This document shows positions 18,545 through 27,489 of a stretch of DNA of 64,000 bases, piece by piece. The notes below the pieces were generated by a model. It saw nothing but the letters and a program-made list of their open reading frames with translations, ran no database searches and was not told where the DNA came from. The first letter of the stretch is position 1. Every line of letters begins with the position of its first letter. The position numbers and the translations under genes are program-made. The DNA is from CAVRUH01 sp963822595 (GTDB taxonomy: Bacteria > Chlamydiota > Chlamydiia > Chlamydiales > Waddliaceae): the NCBI GenBank assembly GCA_963822595.1, contig CAWGIG010000005.1, positions 1-64,000 on the forward strand. Reading direction: 5' to 3'.

Positions 18545-19221
18545 TGCTGCTTCTTTCTATGCTTCCCATCTACCTTTTTGGGAATCTCCATTGTATTGGC
18601 ATGTGCGGACCTCTGGTGATGATGCTAGGGAGGCATCGGTATCGTTATTTTTATTTTTTAGGACGCACTCTTTCATTTTCTTTAGCCGGACTTCTCGCAG
18701 GCGGGTTCGGGGCAGTATTAAATGTTGCTCTTCAGCAATATCATGTCCCTGCATTGACTAGTTTTATTTTTGGACTTGTTATTTTAGCGGTGGGTGTAGC
18801 AAATATCAGCGCAAGAAGTCTTCCTGTGCCTGTTTGGGTATCGCATCGCACGGCTTCTGTCAGCCGTTCGCTTTCGTTTCTTATCTTAAAAGATGAACCC
18901 TTATCGACATTTCTATTTGGACTTTTTACGATCGCCCTTCCATGCGGACAAACGATTATTGTTTATTCGGCATGCGCGATAAGCGGGGATCCCATTGTGG
19001 GATTAGTGAATGGATTTTTTTTCGCACTCATTACTTCTCCCTCGCTATTTTTTGCGATGCGGGCTCACGGTCTTCTTCAAAAGGCTAAACGTCACTATGG
19101 CCTCTTGATGGGATGTGCCGCTATCCTGGTAGGAACGCTAGCCATATGTCGCGGCGCGGCCGAATTAGATCTGATTCCCCACCTCGTCCTAAACGAAAAC
19201 TATCATATAGTTATTTATTGA
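18544..19221 (+). CDS. UreH/DsbD-like membrane protein (TauE/SafE-related)
   Basis: The protein has 225 residues and about six membrane segments. The first contains LHCIGMCGPLV, the signature of the UreH_2/DsbD_2-type family, and a later segment has LPCGQT, the second conserved cysteine motif. Such proteins occur next to cytochrome oxidase assembly genes or in metal or thiol transport across the inner membrane. Here the neighbours are a small membrane protein and a solute-binding protein with start-stop overlaps, so a three-gene operon is likely. The substrate cannot be told. Confidence 0.78.
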   Translation: MLLLSMLPIYLFGNLHCIGMCGPLVMMLGRHRYRYFYFLGRTLSFSLAGLLAGGFGAVLNVALQQYHVPALTSFIFGLVILAVGVANISARSLPVPVWVSHRTASVSRSLSFLILKDEPLSTFLFGLFTIALPCGQTIIVYSACAISGDPIVGLVNGFFFALITSPSLFFAMRAHGLLQKAKRHYGLLMGCAAILVGTLAICRGAAELDLIPHLVLNENYHIVIY

Positions 19222-19248
19222 TAAGAGTTAATTTGTTCTCCAAGGTTA

Positions 19249-19356
19249 TATAAGCATATGTAGCTTACTGTATCCCCACAGTAAGCCTGGAGCAAGTGTT
19301 TACGACCACTTTTGCCAGGCTTACTTTGGGGACACAGTAAGCTACATATGCTTATA
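19249..19356. repeat. Repeat family B, copy 2
   Basis: Arms of 42 bp (19249-19290 and 19315-19356) carry GCATATGTAGCTTACTGT and end in CAGTAAGCCTGG/CCAGGCTTACTTTGG. The loop AGCAAGTGTTTACGACC resembles the middle of copy 1 at 13161. It lies just after the UreH-like gene and can terminate that operon. Confidence 0.85.
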
Positions 19357-19472
19357 CAGGATTATTATTTGCATTTGTCATTATAAATTAAAAGTTGATT
19401 TTTAATATTAATTTTTGTTATATTACTTATTATTTTTTTATCAATAGAAAATATAATTAAGAGGAAGTTTTT

Positions 19473-21240
19473 GTGGACGTAAGACATATAGAGTTTCAAC
19501 CCCCTGTACTTTGGGAATTAAACCAGCATAATTGCGCCGAAGACCCAAAACAACTAGTGGCAGCGATTACAATCTTAAGAGATCATCCGGAATGGGTTGG
19601 CGCTAATGAAACAGAAGCAAGACAACTCATAAGCCACTTGGCTATAACAGATCATCTTCCTCAAGAAGCTATAGCTATTCAAAATACTCTCATAGAAAAG
19701 TTTCCTGCCTTATTTCCTGTAATAAATGTGAAAATGGGAAGTGTCCAAAGACAGATTCCAAAAGAGCGACTGATCGCGCATAGTGAAAAGTTTAAAGTTG
19801 AGTTTTCAAGTTGCTTTAAAGAAGCTCAAATAAATAACTTTCGCATTTGATGAGGATATCGACAATCAAGAGGCGTTTAATGCATTAGTAACATACCTCG
19901 CCGGTGGAGAAGTGATGATAACTGGAGACTATGTCATTGATCTCATGCGCCTTGCTCAATTACACGATTTACCGATGCTAGTCAATCTATGTTTAAAATT
20001 CATTTTGGTCATTCTGGACATAAAAGACCTCGACACGTTTAAAGCGGTGCTCAACGCAGCATGTGAGTACCAACTTAAAGACTTAATATGGGAATTTATT
20101 GTTTTTTGGAACTACGAATGGGATATTGTTGAAGTTCTTTTAGAGGACACGGATCTTTTTCAAGAGGCAAAAAGGATTTTATATTTAGCGAAACAATGTA
20201 GCAGATTTTCTATAGACCCACATTGGTCTTCTATTTTACATCATTGTGGGAGAAAATGCATTCTTATGAAATCTAGTCAGGAAATGGAAACTCTTAGGGA
20301 GCTCCATGAACTTTGTGGCATTGAAGTACTAACTATTTATAATATGGAGGATAACCAACGTCTTAAATATAAAACAACCGAATATCTGGAAGATGTTTCC
20401 AAATTCTTACCCAATTTACATACGCTATGCATTATGAATAGTCCAGTAAGTCAACTTCCAGATATTTGGCTTAATAATTTAAAAAAGATTTATGTAAATG
20501 GAAGCGATTTTTATAGAAGCATCGATTTCCCGGAAGCGGAATGCATCGAATTCAAGAATTGCAACGTTATAAAAATTAATGCCCCAAAAGCAAAAAATGT
20601 GTCATGTGTTGAATGTGGTAATCTCACGGAGGTGACTACCCCACAGGCTGAAAAGATTTATTTATCTGACTGCAAAAACTTAGTTACCGAGGAATTCCCT
20701 GAAGCTATAGAAATTGAGTTATCTGGGTGGTTGTTTAAAAATTTAACTGCATTGAAAGCCGAGAGTATTGTCTGTCGTAATTCCAATGTTAAAACAATTA
20801 GAGCACCAAATGCCAAAAAATCTTTCCATACTTGTTCAATAGAAGATTTTGAGGCTTCTTTAGTAAAGGTCGTTAGATTCGAAAAGTGTGATATTACTGA
20901 TCTTAATCTGCCGGTAGCTCCGGATTCCCCCATTTATGAAAGTCATGAACGTTTGAATGATGAACTTGGGAAAATCGCATGCTTATTGGATGAGTGTAAA
21001 TTATTGACTTCAGTCGAGAAAGAAGAGCTAGGACAAAGTCTGAAAGATGCAATTACTTATAGACGTCCACCAATGATGCTTAAAACGAAGGAAGAATTTG
21101 GATTGGACGATAAGTTCAAGTTAATATGCGGGGAGATTTGGTACTCACTTGATCTTGGGGAATTCAAAATTACCTTCGACGAAGCAAGCGCACAACACGA
21201 TGAAGCCATAGCCCACATCATGCAAGAAGGGGATCAATAG
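19473..21240 (+). CDS. BTB protein with leucine-rich-type repeats, one frameshift
   Basis: Two frames (19473-19850 and about 19840-21240) join into a protein of roughly 590 residues if one T is removed from the TTT at 19839-19841. A BTB domain then spans the joint: IPKERLIAHSEKFKVEF, an acidic strand FAFDEDIDNQEAFNALVTYL, and LMRLAQLHDLPMLVNLC. A BACK-like helical part follows, then imperfect repeats of about 20 residues with the pattern P.A..I....C..L (residues near 340-490). That layout suits a secreted ubiquitin-ligase adaptor acting in the host; this is inference. The break may be a sequence error, a recent mutation or a real split. Confidence 0.65.
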
Positions 21241-21309
21241 AGATTTCATGAGGATTGAAAACCCTATAGCCCTGGCAGCAGCCATACTTGTACCCTCATC
21301 ATTTCCTTG

Positions 21310-21724
21310 ACTTCGCAAGTGCCGCAGTAAAATCAGTCGCTCTACGCGATGCGCTCCGAGCTCTATGGTAACATATGATCTACCCCGGGTTCCGATGCGT
21401 CACCCGGGGCTTTAATGGGTACGTCCTTCGCGATGCGCTCCGGACTCAGGAATCCCACCGTTCCGATGTGTCACCCGGGCCTTTAATGGATGCGCTCCGG
21501 ACTCAGAACAATTAAGTATAAGTGATCGGAGCGCATCGCGAAGGACAATCCATTAAAGTCCACCGTGACGCATCGGAACGGTGGGATTCCTGAGTCCGGA
21601 GCGCATCGCGAAGGACGTATCCGTTAGAGCCCCGGGTGACGCATCGGAACCCGGGGTAGATGAGATGTTACCATAGAGCTCGGAGCGCATCGCGTAGAGC
21701 GACTGATTCTACTGCAGCAGCGAA
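21310..21724. repeat. 415-bp G/C-rich composite palindrome
   Basis: Two arms of about 200 bp meet near 21515. Each arm is itself built of recurring pieces: GCGATGCGCTCCGGACTCAG occurs twice in the left arm, and its complement, GCGCATCGCGAAGGAC and CGCATCGGAAC recur in the right arm. The G/C content is well above that of the neighbours. It fills the 500-base gap between the BTB-repeat gene and rlmB. I see no open frame or promoter inside it. Confidence 0.9.
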
Positions 21725-21739
21725 GCCAGAGTGGAAGTT

Positions 21740-22474
21740 TTATGTGAATTGTTTTCGGTAGTGGGATAGAAAAACGGCAGATGCCTGAGAAACATTAAGT
21801 GAATCGATTTGTCCCAACATAGGGATATAGACATGAAAGTCAGAATTTTTACTCAGAAGGGGCTGCACGCCTTCACCTTCAGATCCAAGAATTAAAAGAG
21901 TTTTTTCAGGAAATTCAAAAGTATTGATAGAGGTAGATTTGGATCCTCCCTCTGCGGAGACCACCCAATAACCAGCCTCTTGAAACAATTTGACTGTTTC
22001 AGCAAGATTAGAAACTCTACAAATCGGAATGAGCTCAGTGGCTCCTGAACTTGTTTTACTGACCACGGGAGTAATATCTGTGCCTCTATTCTTGGAATAG
22101 ACCACTAGATCTGCGGCAAAGCATTCTGCAGAGCGCAGGATAGCCCCCATATTTTGGGGATCATAGATAGAATCAAGCATCACGACAAGGCCCTGTTTTT
22201 TTTCAGTTGCCTGTTTTAGAAAATATTTCAGATCAACCGGAGGTTTTTCTTTAACGGCAGCTACATAAGATTGATGGGATTCCGAGTTGACCATTTCGAT
22301 AAGCTTGTTTTTGCCTATTTCTCGAATAGGGATGCGATGTTTAGAAAGTTCTGCATGCAAAGGGTCTTTTTCAGAGCCTTGGCAGGTATAAACTTCAACG
22401 ATTCTTTCGGGAGAAGTGCGTAGCAATTCACGGATGCTATTTTTTCCCATAATGTAATAATTGCGGCTAGACAT
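21740..22474 (-). CDS. rlmB: 23S rRNA 2'-O-ribose methyltransferase, RlmB/TrmH family
   Basis: A SpoU-type methyltransferase that methylates a guanosine in 23S rRNA. An N-terminal substrate-binding domain starts YYIMGKNSIRELL; the knotted catalytic domain has MLDSIYDPQNMGAILRSAE, LILGSEGEGV and a final IPMLGQIDSLNVSQASAV, all three family motifs. An in-frame start 16 codons upstream is possible, but the chosen ATG gives the normal N-terminus and 244 residues. The palindrome at 21310-21724 follows its stop. Target base assignment is by family only. Confidence 0.88.
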   Translation of the reverse strand: MSSRNYYIMGKNSIRELLRTSPERIVEVYTCQGSEKDPLHAELSKHRIPIREIGKNKLIEMVNSESHQSYVAAVKEKPPVDLKYFLKQATEKKQGLVVMLDSIYDPQNMGAILRSAECFAADLVVYSKNRGTDITPVVSKTSSGATELIPICRVSNLAETVKLFQEAGYWVVSAEGGSKSTSINTFEFPEKTLLILGSEGEGVQPLLSKNSDFHVYIPMLGQIDSLNVSQASAVFLSHYRKQFT

Positions 22475-22591
22475 GTCTGTGTATTTTATCAGAAACACTA
22501 AGAATGTGCAACTTAAATACATTTTAAAAAATTGATTGACATGTTGGTGAAATAGATATATGAGTCATCTATAACCCACATGAGGTGTTTT

Positions 22592-24316
22592 ATGTTGCAA
22601 AACCTACTCAGCAAGTTGACGGTAGTGACCAGCTTGGTTGCTCTTCTCGGATTTGCAGGACCTGTCAAAGCCCAAGATGCAAAGCCTGCTGAAGAGGTGG
22701 CTAAAACTGCTGAAAGCAAACCCGCAACAAAGAAACCGAATATCCTATTTATAATGGGTGACGACGTAGGTTGGTTCAATATAGGTGCCTATCATCGTGG
22801 AATCATGTCAGGAAAGACACCTAATCTCGATAAACTTGCGCAACACGGCATGTTGTTTACCGATTATTATGCTGAGGCAAGCTGCACAGCGGGACGCGCA
22901 AACTTTATTACGGGTGAACTTCCAATACGTACTGGGTTGACAACAGTAGGTCAGGCCGGAGCTGACGTAGGATTACCCGATCAGGCATGCACTCTCGCTA
23001 CTGCATTAAAGGAACAGGGTTATGCCACCGGTCAGTTTGGGAAGAACCATCTGGGTGATTTAAACAAATTTCTGCCGACAGTCCATGGATTCGATGAGTT
23101 TTTTGGATATCTATACCACCTCGATGCGATGTCCGATCCTTATTGGTTCGATTATCCTCAAGATTGGATAGATAAAACGGGTCCACGTAATCTTGTACAT
23201 ACATGGGCGACTGAAGTTGAGGACACTACAGAACAACCACGTTGGGGCAAAATCGGAAAACAAAGAATCGTTGATGAAGGTCCTTTAGCACCCTTTCCTA
23301 ATATGAAGGATATGCAAAGTTGGCAGGAAGGACGCAAAGCCAAGTACGATATGGAAACATTTGACGACGTGCTGGTTAAAAGCTCTTGCGATTTCATGGA
23401 TAAGGCTAAAGCAGATGGTAAGCCGTTCTTCGTTTGGCACAATACCACACGTATGCACGTTTTTACTTACCTCCCACCTAAATATCAAGCGATGATGAAT
23501 TCTAAAGATAATTATGGTCTTGAAGAAGCAGGCATGGCGCAGTTAGACGATAGCGTGGGACAACTGCTAAAGCATCTTGAAGATATTGGCGAAGTTGATA
23601 ACACCATTGTGGTGTTTACAACAGACAACGGTGCCGAAGTATTCACATGGCCTGATGGCGGAATGACACCCTTTAAGGCCACAAAAGGGACTGCCTGGGA
23701 AGGTGGTTTCCGAGTACCATGCATTGCACGCTGGCCAGGTCACATTAAAGAAGGGGTCGTTGAAAATGGCATCTTCTCAGGCCTTGATTGGTTCCCCACT
23801 CTTGTGGCAGCCGCAGGAAATCCTAATATCATCGATCAGCTACTCAAAGGGGTAAAACTAGGTGATAGAACGTATAAGAATCATCTAGATGGTTACAATC
23901 AAATGGACCTTCTATTGGGCAAAGGACCCTCTGCACGTCATGAAGTATTCTACTTTGCCGGACCTCATCTTGGAGCTCTCCGGATCGATAACTTCAAATA
24001 TCAATTTATCCAACAGCCTTGGGGCTGGCCCGGCGAGAAGATAACTACAGATATGCCCACCATTGTAAACCTCCGACAGGATCCATTTGAGCGTACACCG
24101 GGAACACGCGGCGAGAGTACGAATAATATGGGTGGAGGATACATGAATGACTTTTATGCCCGCGAGTTCTGGCGTTTTGTAAGCGTTCAAAAGGAAGTTG
24201 AAAAACTTGCCATGACAGCTATGGATTATCCACCCATGCAGGCACCTGCATCATTTAATCTCTCAGCAATAAAAGAAAAAATTACTGAAATGATTAAGGA
24301 GCATGAAGCGCAATAA
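22592..24316 (+). CDS. Secreted type I sulfatase (arylsulfatase)
   Basis: The enzyme hydrolyses sulfate esters. A signal peptide ends at about VKA-QD (residues 25-29), so it is exported. The catalytic domain starts NILFIMGDDVGW with the metal-binding aspartates; the active-site motif CTAGR (C98) is the cysteine type that must be converted to formylglycine; FFVWHNTTRMH and VVFTTDNGAE follow. The ATG at 22592 is preferred because GAGGTG sits five bases upstream; an ATG at 22580 lacks one. The formylglycine-generating enzyme at 27490 provides the matching maturation step. The substrate is unknown. It is followed after 29 bases by a sensor kinase. Confidence 0.92.
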   Translation: MLQNLLSKLTVVTSLVALLGFAGPVKAQDAKPAEEVAKTAESKPATKKPNILFIMGDDVGWFNIGAYHRGIMSGKTPNLDKLAQHGMLFTDYYAEASCTAGRANFITGELPIRTGLTTVGQAGADVGLPDQACTLATALKEQGYATGQFGKNHLGDLNKFLPTVHGFDEFFGYLYHLDAMSDPYWFDYPQDWIDKTGPRNLVHTWATEVEDTTEQPRWGKIGKQRIVDEGPLAPFPNMKDMQSWQEGRKAKYDMETFDDVLVKSSCDFMDKAKADGKPFFVWHNTTRMHVFTYLPPKYQAMMNSKDNYGLEEAGMAQLDDSVGQLLKHLEDIGEVDNTIVVFTTDNGAEVFTWPDGGMTPFKATKGTAWEGGFRVPCIARWPGHIKEGVVENGIFSGLDWFPTLVAAAGNPNIIDQLLKGVKLGDRTYKNHLDGYNQMDLLLGKGPSARHEVFYFAGPHLGALRIDNFKYQFIQQPWGWPGEKITTDMPTIVNLRQDPFERTPGTRGESTNNMGGGYMNDFYAREFWRFVSVQKEVEKLAMTAMDYPPMQAPASFNLSAIKEKITEMIKEHEAQ

Positions 24317-24345
24317 GGAAAAGAAAGTTGGTTAGGAGCTGATAG

Positions 24346-25611
24346 ATGGGTTTGAAGGCGGAGATCATGCAGGAATTGAAAGGCGATGTTAAGACCTATC
24401 TGGAAGACCTGAATAGAGAAAACGTTCGTCTTAGTGTATTAGTTGATTTGGCAAAGCTTTTTGGCGGTCAAACCGAATTCGATACACTGCTCAGAATAAT
24501 TATAGATCAAACCTGTTTGCTCTTGGAAGCGGATCGGGCGACTATTTTTATTGTGGATAATAAGACTCAAGAGCTCTGGTCGCGAGTTGGTAGTGGTATA
24601 TCCATTAAAGAAATTCGATTTAGCATCAATAAAGGCATTGCATCTTTAGTTGCTAGGACCAAAAAAAACTTACGACTCAACGATGCTTATGAGCATCCTG
24701 AATTTAATCCTGAAATCGATAAACAAACAGGCTATAAAACACAAACTCTTCTTTCAGTTCCTATGATGAATTCCGAGGGAAATGTGATAGGTGTTTTTCA
24801 GGTGATTAATAAAATTAATGGTAGATTGTTCGATTTAAACGATGAAGCGATCCTGAAAGGCATTTCGAGTTTGGCTGCTATACGATTGGAAAATATTTTG
24901 CTTGTAGAAGAATTAAAGGTGAGTGAAAAACTCAGCATCGTAGGCAAACTTACTTCTGCAATAAGTCACGAAATGAAAAATTTACTTTCGCCTTTATCCC
25001 TTGTGGAGCTCATACCCAGTTTGGAGCAGGGGGATGTACGCATTAAAAAGTATTGTGATATCATCCTTCGAGCCCGAGATCAAATATTCAATCTTTTGAA
25101 TGAAATTCGCGAGATCGTTGTGGATGAGCAAAAGTATGAAATGAAGCCTGAGAACCTTGACAACGTTATTAACGAAGTCGTTATGCTTATGAAATTTGAC
25201 ACGAATCTGAAGGATTGTGTCATAAATACCGAAATGGATGTAAACTTACCTCCTATAATGTGCAATCAAGGAAAAATAAAGCAGGTTTTAGTGAATCTCA
25301 TTCGAAATGCTGCGCAAGCCATTCCTGCGAATAGAAAAGGGAAGATTACTGTAAACCTATTTGGTGTAAACGATGAAATTATTGTAACAGTTTCTGACAA
25401 CGGATGCGGCATTCCTCCTGAAAACATGGACCAAATTTGGTTGCCTTTTTTCTCAACAAAAAAAGATACCGGCACAGGTTTGGGGTTAGATATATGTAAG
25501 AAAATAATTTTGGCTCATGAAGCTAAAATTTCCTGCGAGAGCAAGGTTGGTGAAGGAACAATATTCATCCTGTCATTTAAGCCGGTAAATAAAACAGTTT
25601 TACAGGCTTGA
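24346..25611 (+). CDS. Cytoplasmic sensor histidine kinase with GAF domain
   Basis: The 421-residue kinase has no membrane segment. A GAF domain (about 45-190) is followed by a dimerisation helix with the phospho-acceptor AISHEMKNLLSPL, N-box NLIRNAAQAI, G1 VSDNGCGIP, F-box FFST and G2 GTGLGLDICKKI. This is similar in layout to chlamydial AtoS-type sensors. No response regulator is adjacent, so the partner must lie elsewhere. The AGGAG ribosome-binding site and short gap suggest cotranscription with the sulfatase. Confidence 0.88.
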   Translation: MGLKAEIMQELKGDVKTYLEDLNRENVRLSVLVDLAKLFGGQTEFDTLLRIIIDQTCLLLEADRATIFIVDNKTQELWSRVGSGISIKEIRFSINKGIASLVARTKKNLRLNDAYEHPEFNPEIDKQTGYKTQTLLSVPMMNSEGNVIGVFQVINKINGRLFDLNDEAILKGISSLAAIRLENILLVEELKVSEKLSIVGKLTSAISHEMKNLLSPLSLVELIPSLEQGDVRIKKYCDIILRARDQIFNLLNEIREIVVDEQKYEMKPENLDNVINEVVMLMKFDTNLKDCVINTEMDVNLPPIMCNQGKIKQVLVNLIRNAAQAIPANRKGKITVNLFGVNDEIIVTVSDNGCGIPPENMDQIWLPFFSTKKDTGTGLGLDICKKIILAHEAKISCESKVGEGTIFILSFKPVNKTVLQA

Positions 25612-25680
25612 GAAAATCCCAAATGGAACCGCGCGGCACAAGCCGCAACGATCCATTTTCTCTTTTATACTCGCATTTCG

Positions 25681-26040
25681 CTACAACTTACACACACGCT
25701 CTACATTTAATTCTTTCAAAGTATCATTATCGAAAAACCAAAAGCGATTTTTGTCAGCTCCATACTTACTCGGCTTTATGGAACAATTGAAATTTCGATC
25801 GGTAGAATCGATTTTGATTTCGTCGTTAGATGCGGTGACATTAAGGTGGCGAATATTTTTGGTTGTACCTTTAAGTGTACTAACAGTGTAGGTACAATTG
25901 TTTCTTTCTTGAATAAATCCTTCAAGCGCTACTTTTGCACTTTGCAAATAACTCTGAGCAGGAACGGCATGATATTCTTCAAAGGGTTTCTGATTTGGAT
26001 ATTCAGGAACGAAAACATTTTGTTTAATGGGAGCAGACAT
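25681..26040 (-). CDS. Small protein of unknown function
   Basis: A 119-residue hydrophilic protein starting MSAPIKQNVFVPEY. The ATG at 26040 has a GAGG site nine bases upstream; a longer frame back to 26100 lacks one. It has no signal peptide or membrane segment and ends with RVCKL. The middle is rich in Asn, Thr and Ser. Not recognised. The 150 bases upstream of it are A/T-rich and contain no other gene. Confidence 0.6.
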   Translation of the reverse strand: MSAPIKQNVFVPEYPNQKPFEEYHAVPAQSYLQSAKVALEGFIQERNNCTYTVSTLKGTTKNIRHLNVTASNDEIKIDSTDRNFNCSIKPSKYGADKNRFWFFDNDTLKELNVERVCKL

Positions 26041-26255
26041 TTTATTTACCTCATTTTTTTTGTTAAAAACTAATTTGTTAAAGACAATCTTTTTGCACAA
26101 AACTTCGCCAGTGCGAAAAAAATATAGATTTTTTGGTTATTTTTTACCATTATTATTTTTCATCTCTTCGCGTGTCCTTCCTTTTCTTCGTTTCTTCGTG
26201 GCTTAAAATGTTTATTTGATTTATATAAATTGATAATTTTAACCAGGAACTCTCC

Positions 26256-27479
26256 ATGAACAGAAAATATATATTTTCTTTTTTAATTTTTATGACGGTT
26301 GTTTTCACTGTAATAGTGGAAGGTCGTCAACCATTCCACGGACTCATCGATGTTAGCGGAACGACCGCACATGTGAGCGCTCCCAACATCGGTACCCTCA
26401 CTTATGATTTACGCACTTCTGCCCTAGAAGAACTGGTCCCTATCTATACTCCAACTTCGGCTGTTACCATCGGCATCAATCTTAGAGGAATCCCCGTAAT
26501 TACAGCTTTCGCAGCGAACTCCACAGTATTAACAGTGAATATCCCCAAGTTAGGCATAAGCACCTCTTTTTCCGGGTCCACAAGGGATGAAAGCGTTCTC
26601 CTATTAAAAGAATATCTAAAATCCACGACTAATGGAACCAAAAGACTTTTCAGAGGCTTTGCAAAATATTCTCCGATTGACCCCATAGCCGGAAATCCAA
26701 ACAGCCTCATGGGACTTATGTCGCAAGGGGATTATCTTTTGGGTAACTTATCTCCTTTGAGCGGTTGCGACTGTTCCTGGAGTGCTCAGCCAATTCGTCA
26801 TCAATTCCAGGTTGGATTGAATGTCGGGAGAGGGCTTGTTTCAGGTTATGAAACAACATGCGTCAACATTCCCTTCAGATATTCCTATTCCCCGAATCGT
26901 CAATCGGCTTTCATCATTGATATGCCCATGATCCTAAATAAATATGACGGAGCATGGTCTTTTTCAGGATCTTTTGGTTTAGCGTTTAGATTCCCTATCA
27001 ACTATTACTGGAGCCTAACTCCCGTGGTTCGATTGGGTTCCGGAGGCTCTGTAGATTTGATATCAGGCGCAAATTTACTTTCATCAGGAATAGTCAGCAA
27101 TATTAACTACCCCATTTGGAATCATGTTTTCACCTTGACAAACGCTGTGACTTATTACACTTCGATACCTTTGCATTTAGGGTCGATAAATTACGATTAT
27201 CACTTGCACAATTTCGTGTTTAAGAATGGACTTGCATTGACATCCTGCGAAGGATTCGATTTATGCAATCGTACCATTAATTACAAATTTACCTTCATTG
27301 ACTCAGATTTCGAAGGCATACCTTTATATATAGAGCATTACGACGAAGTTGGATTTTATTTAATCACAAACTATGTCAACACTTGCATCGCATATGACTC
27401 CTTGTCAGTAGGTTTCTCTTATCGATTTGGACAAAAAGGCTATCGTGGCTATAACTTAGATTTGGTTTATCAATTTTAA
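26256..27479 (+). CDS. Predicted outer-membrane beta-barrel protein
   Basis: The protein has 407 residues. A hydrophobic N-terminus (residues 5-21) acts as a signal peptide. The C-terminal half shows alternating hydrophobic/polar strands and many aromatic residues, and the last residue is phenylalanine (LDLVYQF), the usual barrel insertion signal. Three cysteines in a row of short segments (CDCSW) recall disulfide-linked chlamydial envelope proteins. The N-terminal part is a repetitive Thr/Ser-rich beta region. It lies ten bases upstream of the FGE gene and is probably in the same operon. No family name is assigned. Confidence 0.72.
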   Translation: MNRKYIFSFLIFMTVVFTVIVEGRQPFHGLIDVSGTTAHVSAPNIGTLTYDLRTSALEELVPIYTPTSAVTIGINLRGIPVITAFAANSTVLTVNIPKLGISTSFSGSTRDESVLLLKEYLKSTTNGTKRLFRGFAKYSPIDPIAGNPNSLMGLMSQGDYLLGNLSPLSGCDCSWSAQPIRHQFQVGLNVGRGLVSGYETTCVNIPFRYSYSPNRQSAFIIDMPMILNKYDGAWSFSGSFGLAFRFPINYYWSLTPVVRLGSGGSVDLISGANLLSSGIVSNINYPIWNHVFTLTNAVTYYTSIPLHLGSINYDYHLHNFVFKNGLALTSCEGFDLCNRTINYKFTFIDSDFEGIPLYIEHYDEVGFYLITNYVNTCIAYDSLSVGFSYRFGQKGYRGYNLDLVYQF

Positions 27480-27489
27480 TAGGAAATAC

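Noticed and set aside
22523..22779. Minus-strand open frame across the start of the sulfatase gene
   Set aside because: It is a shadow of the sulfatase signal-peptide region and the gap before it, with no ribosome-binding site.
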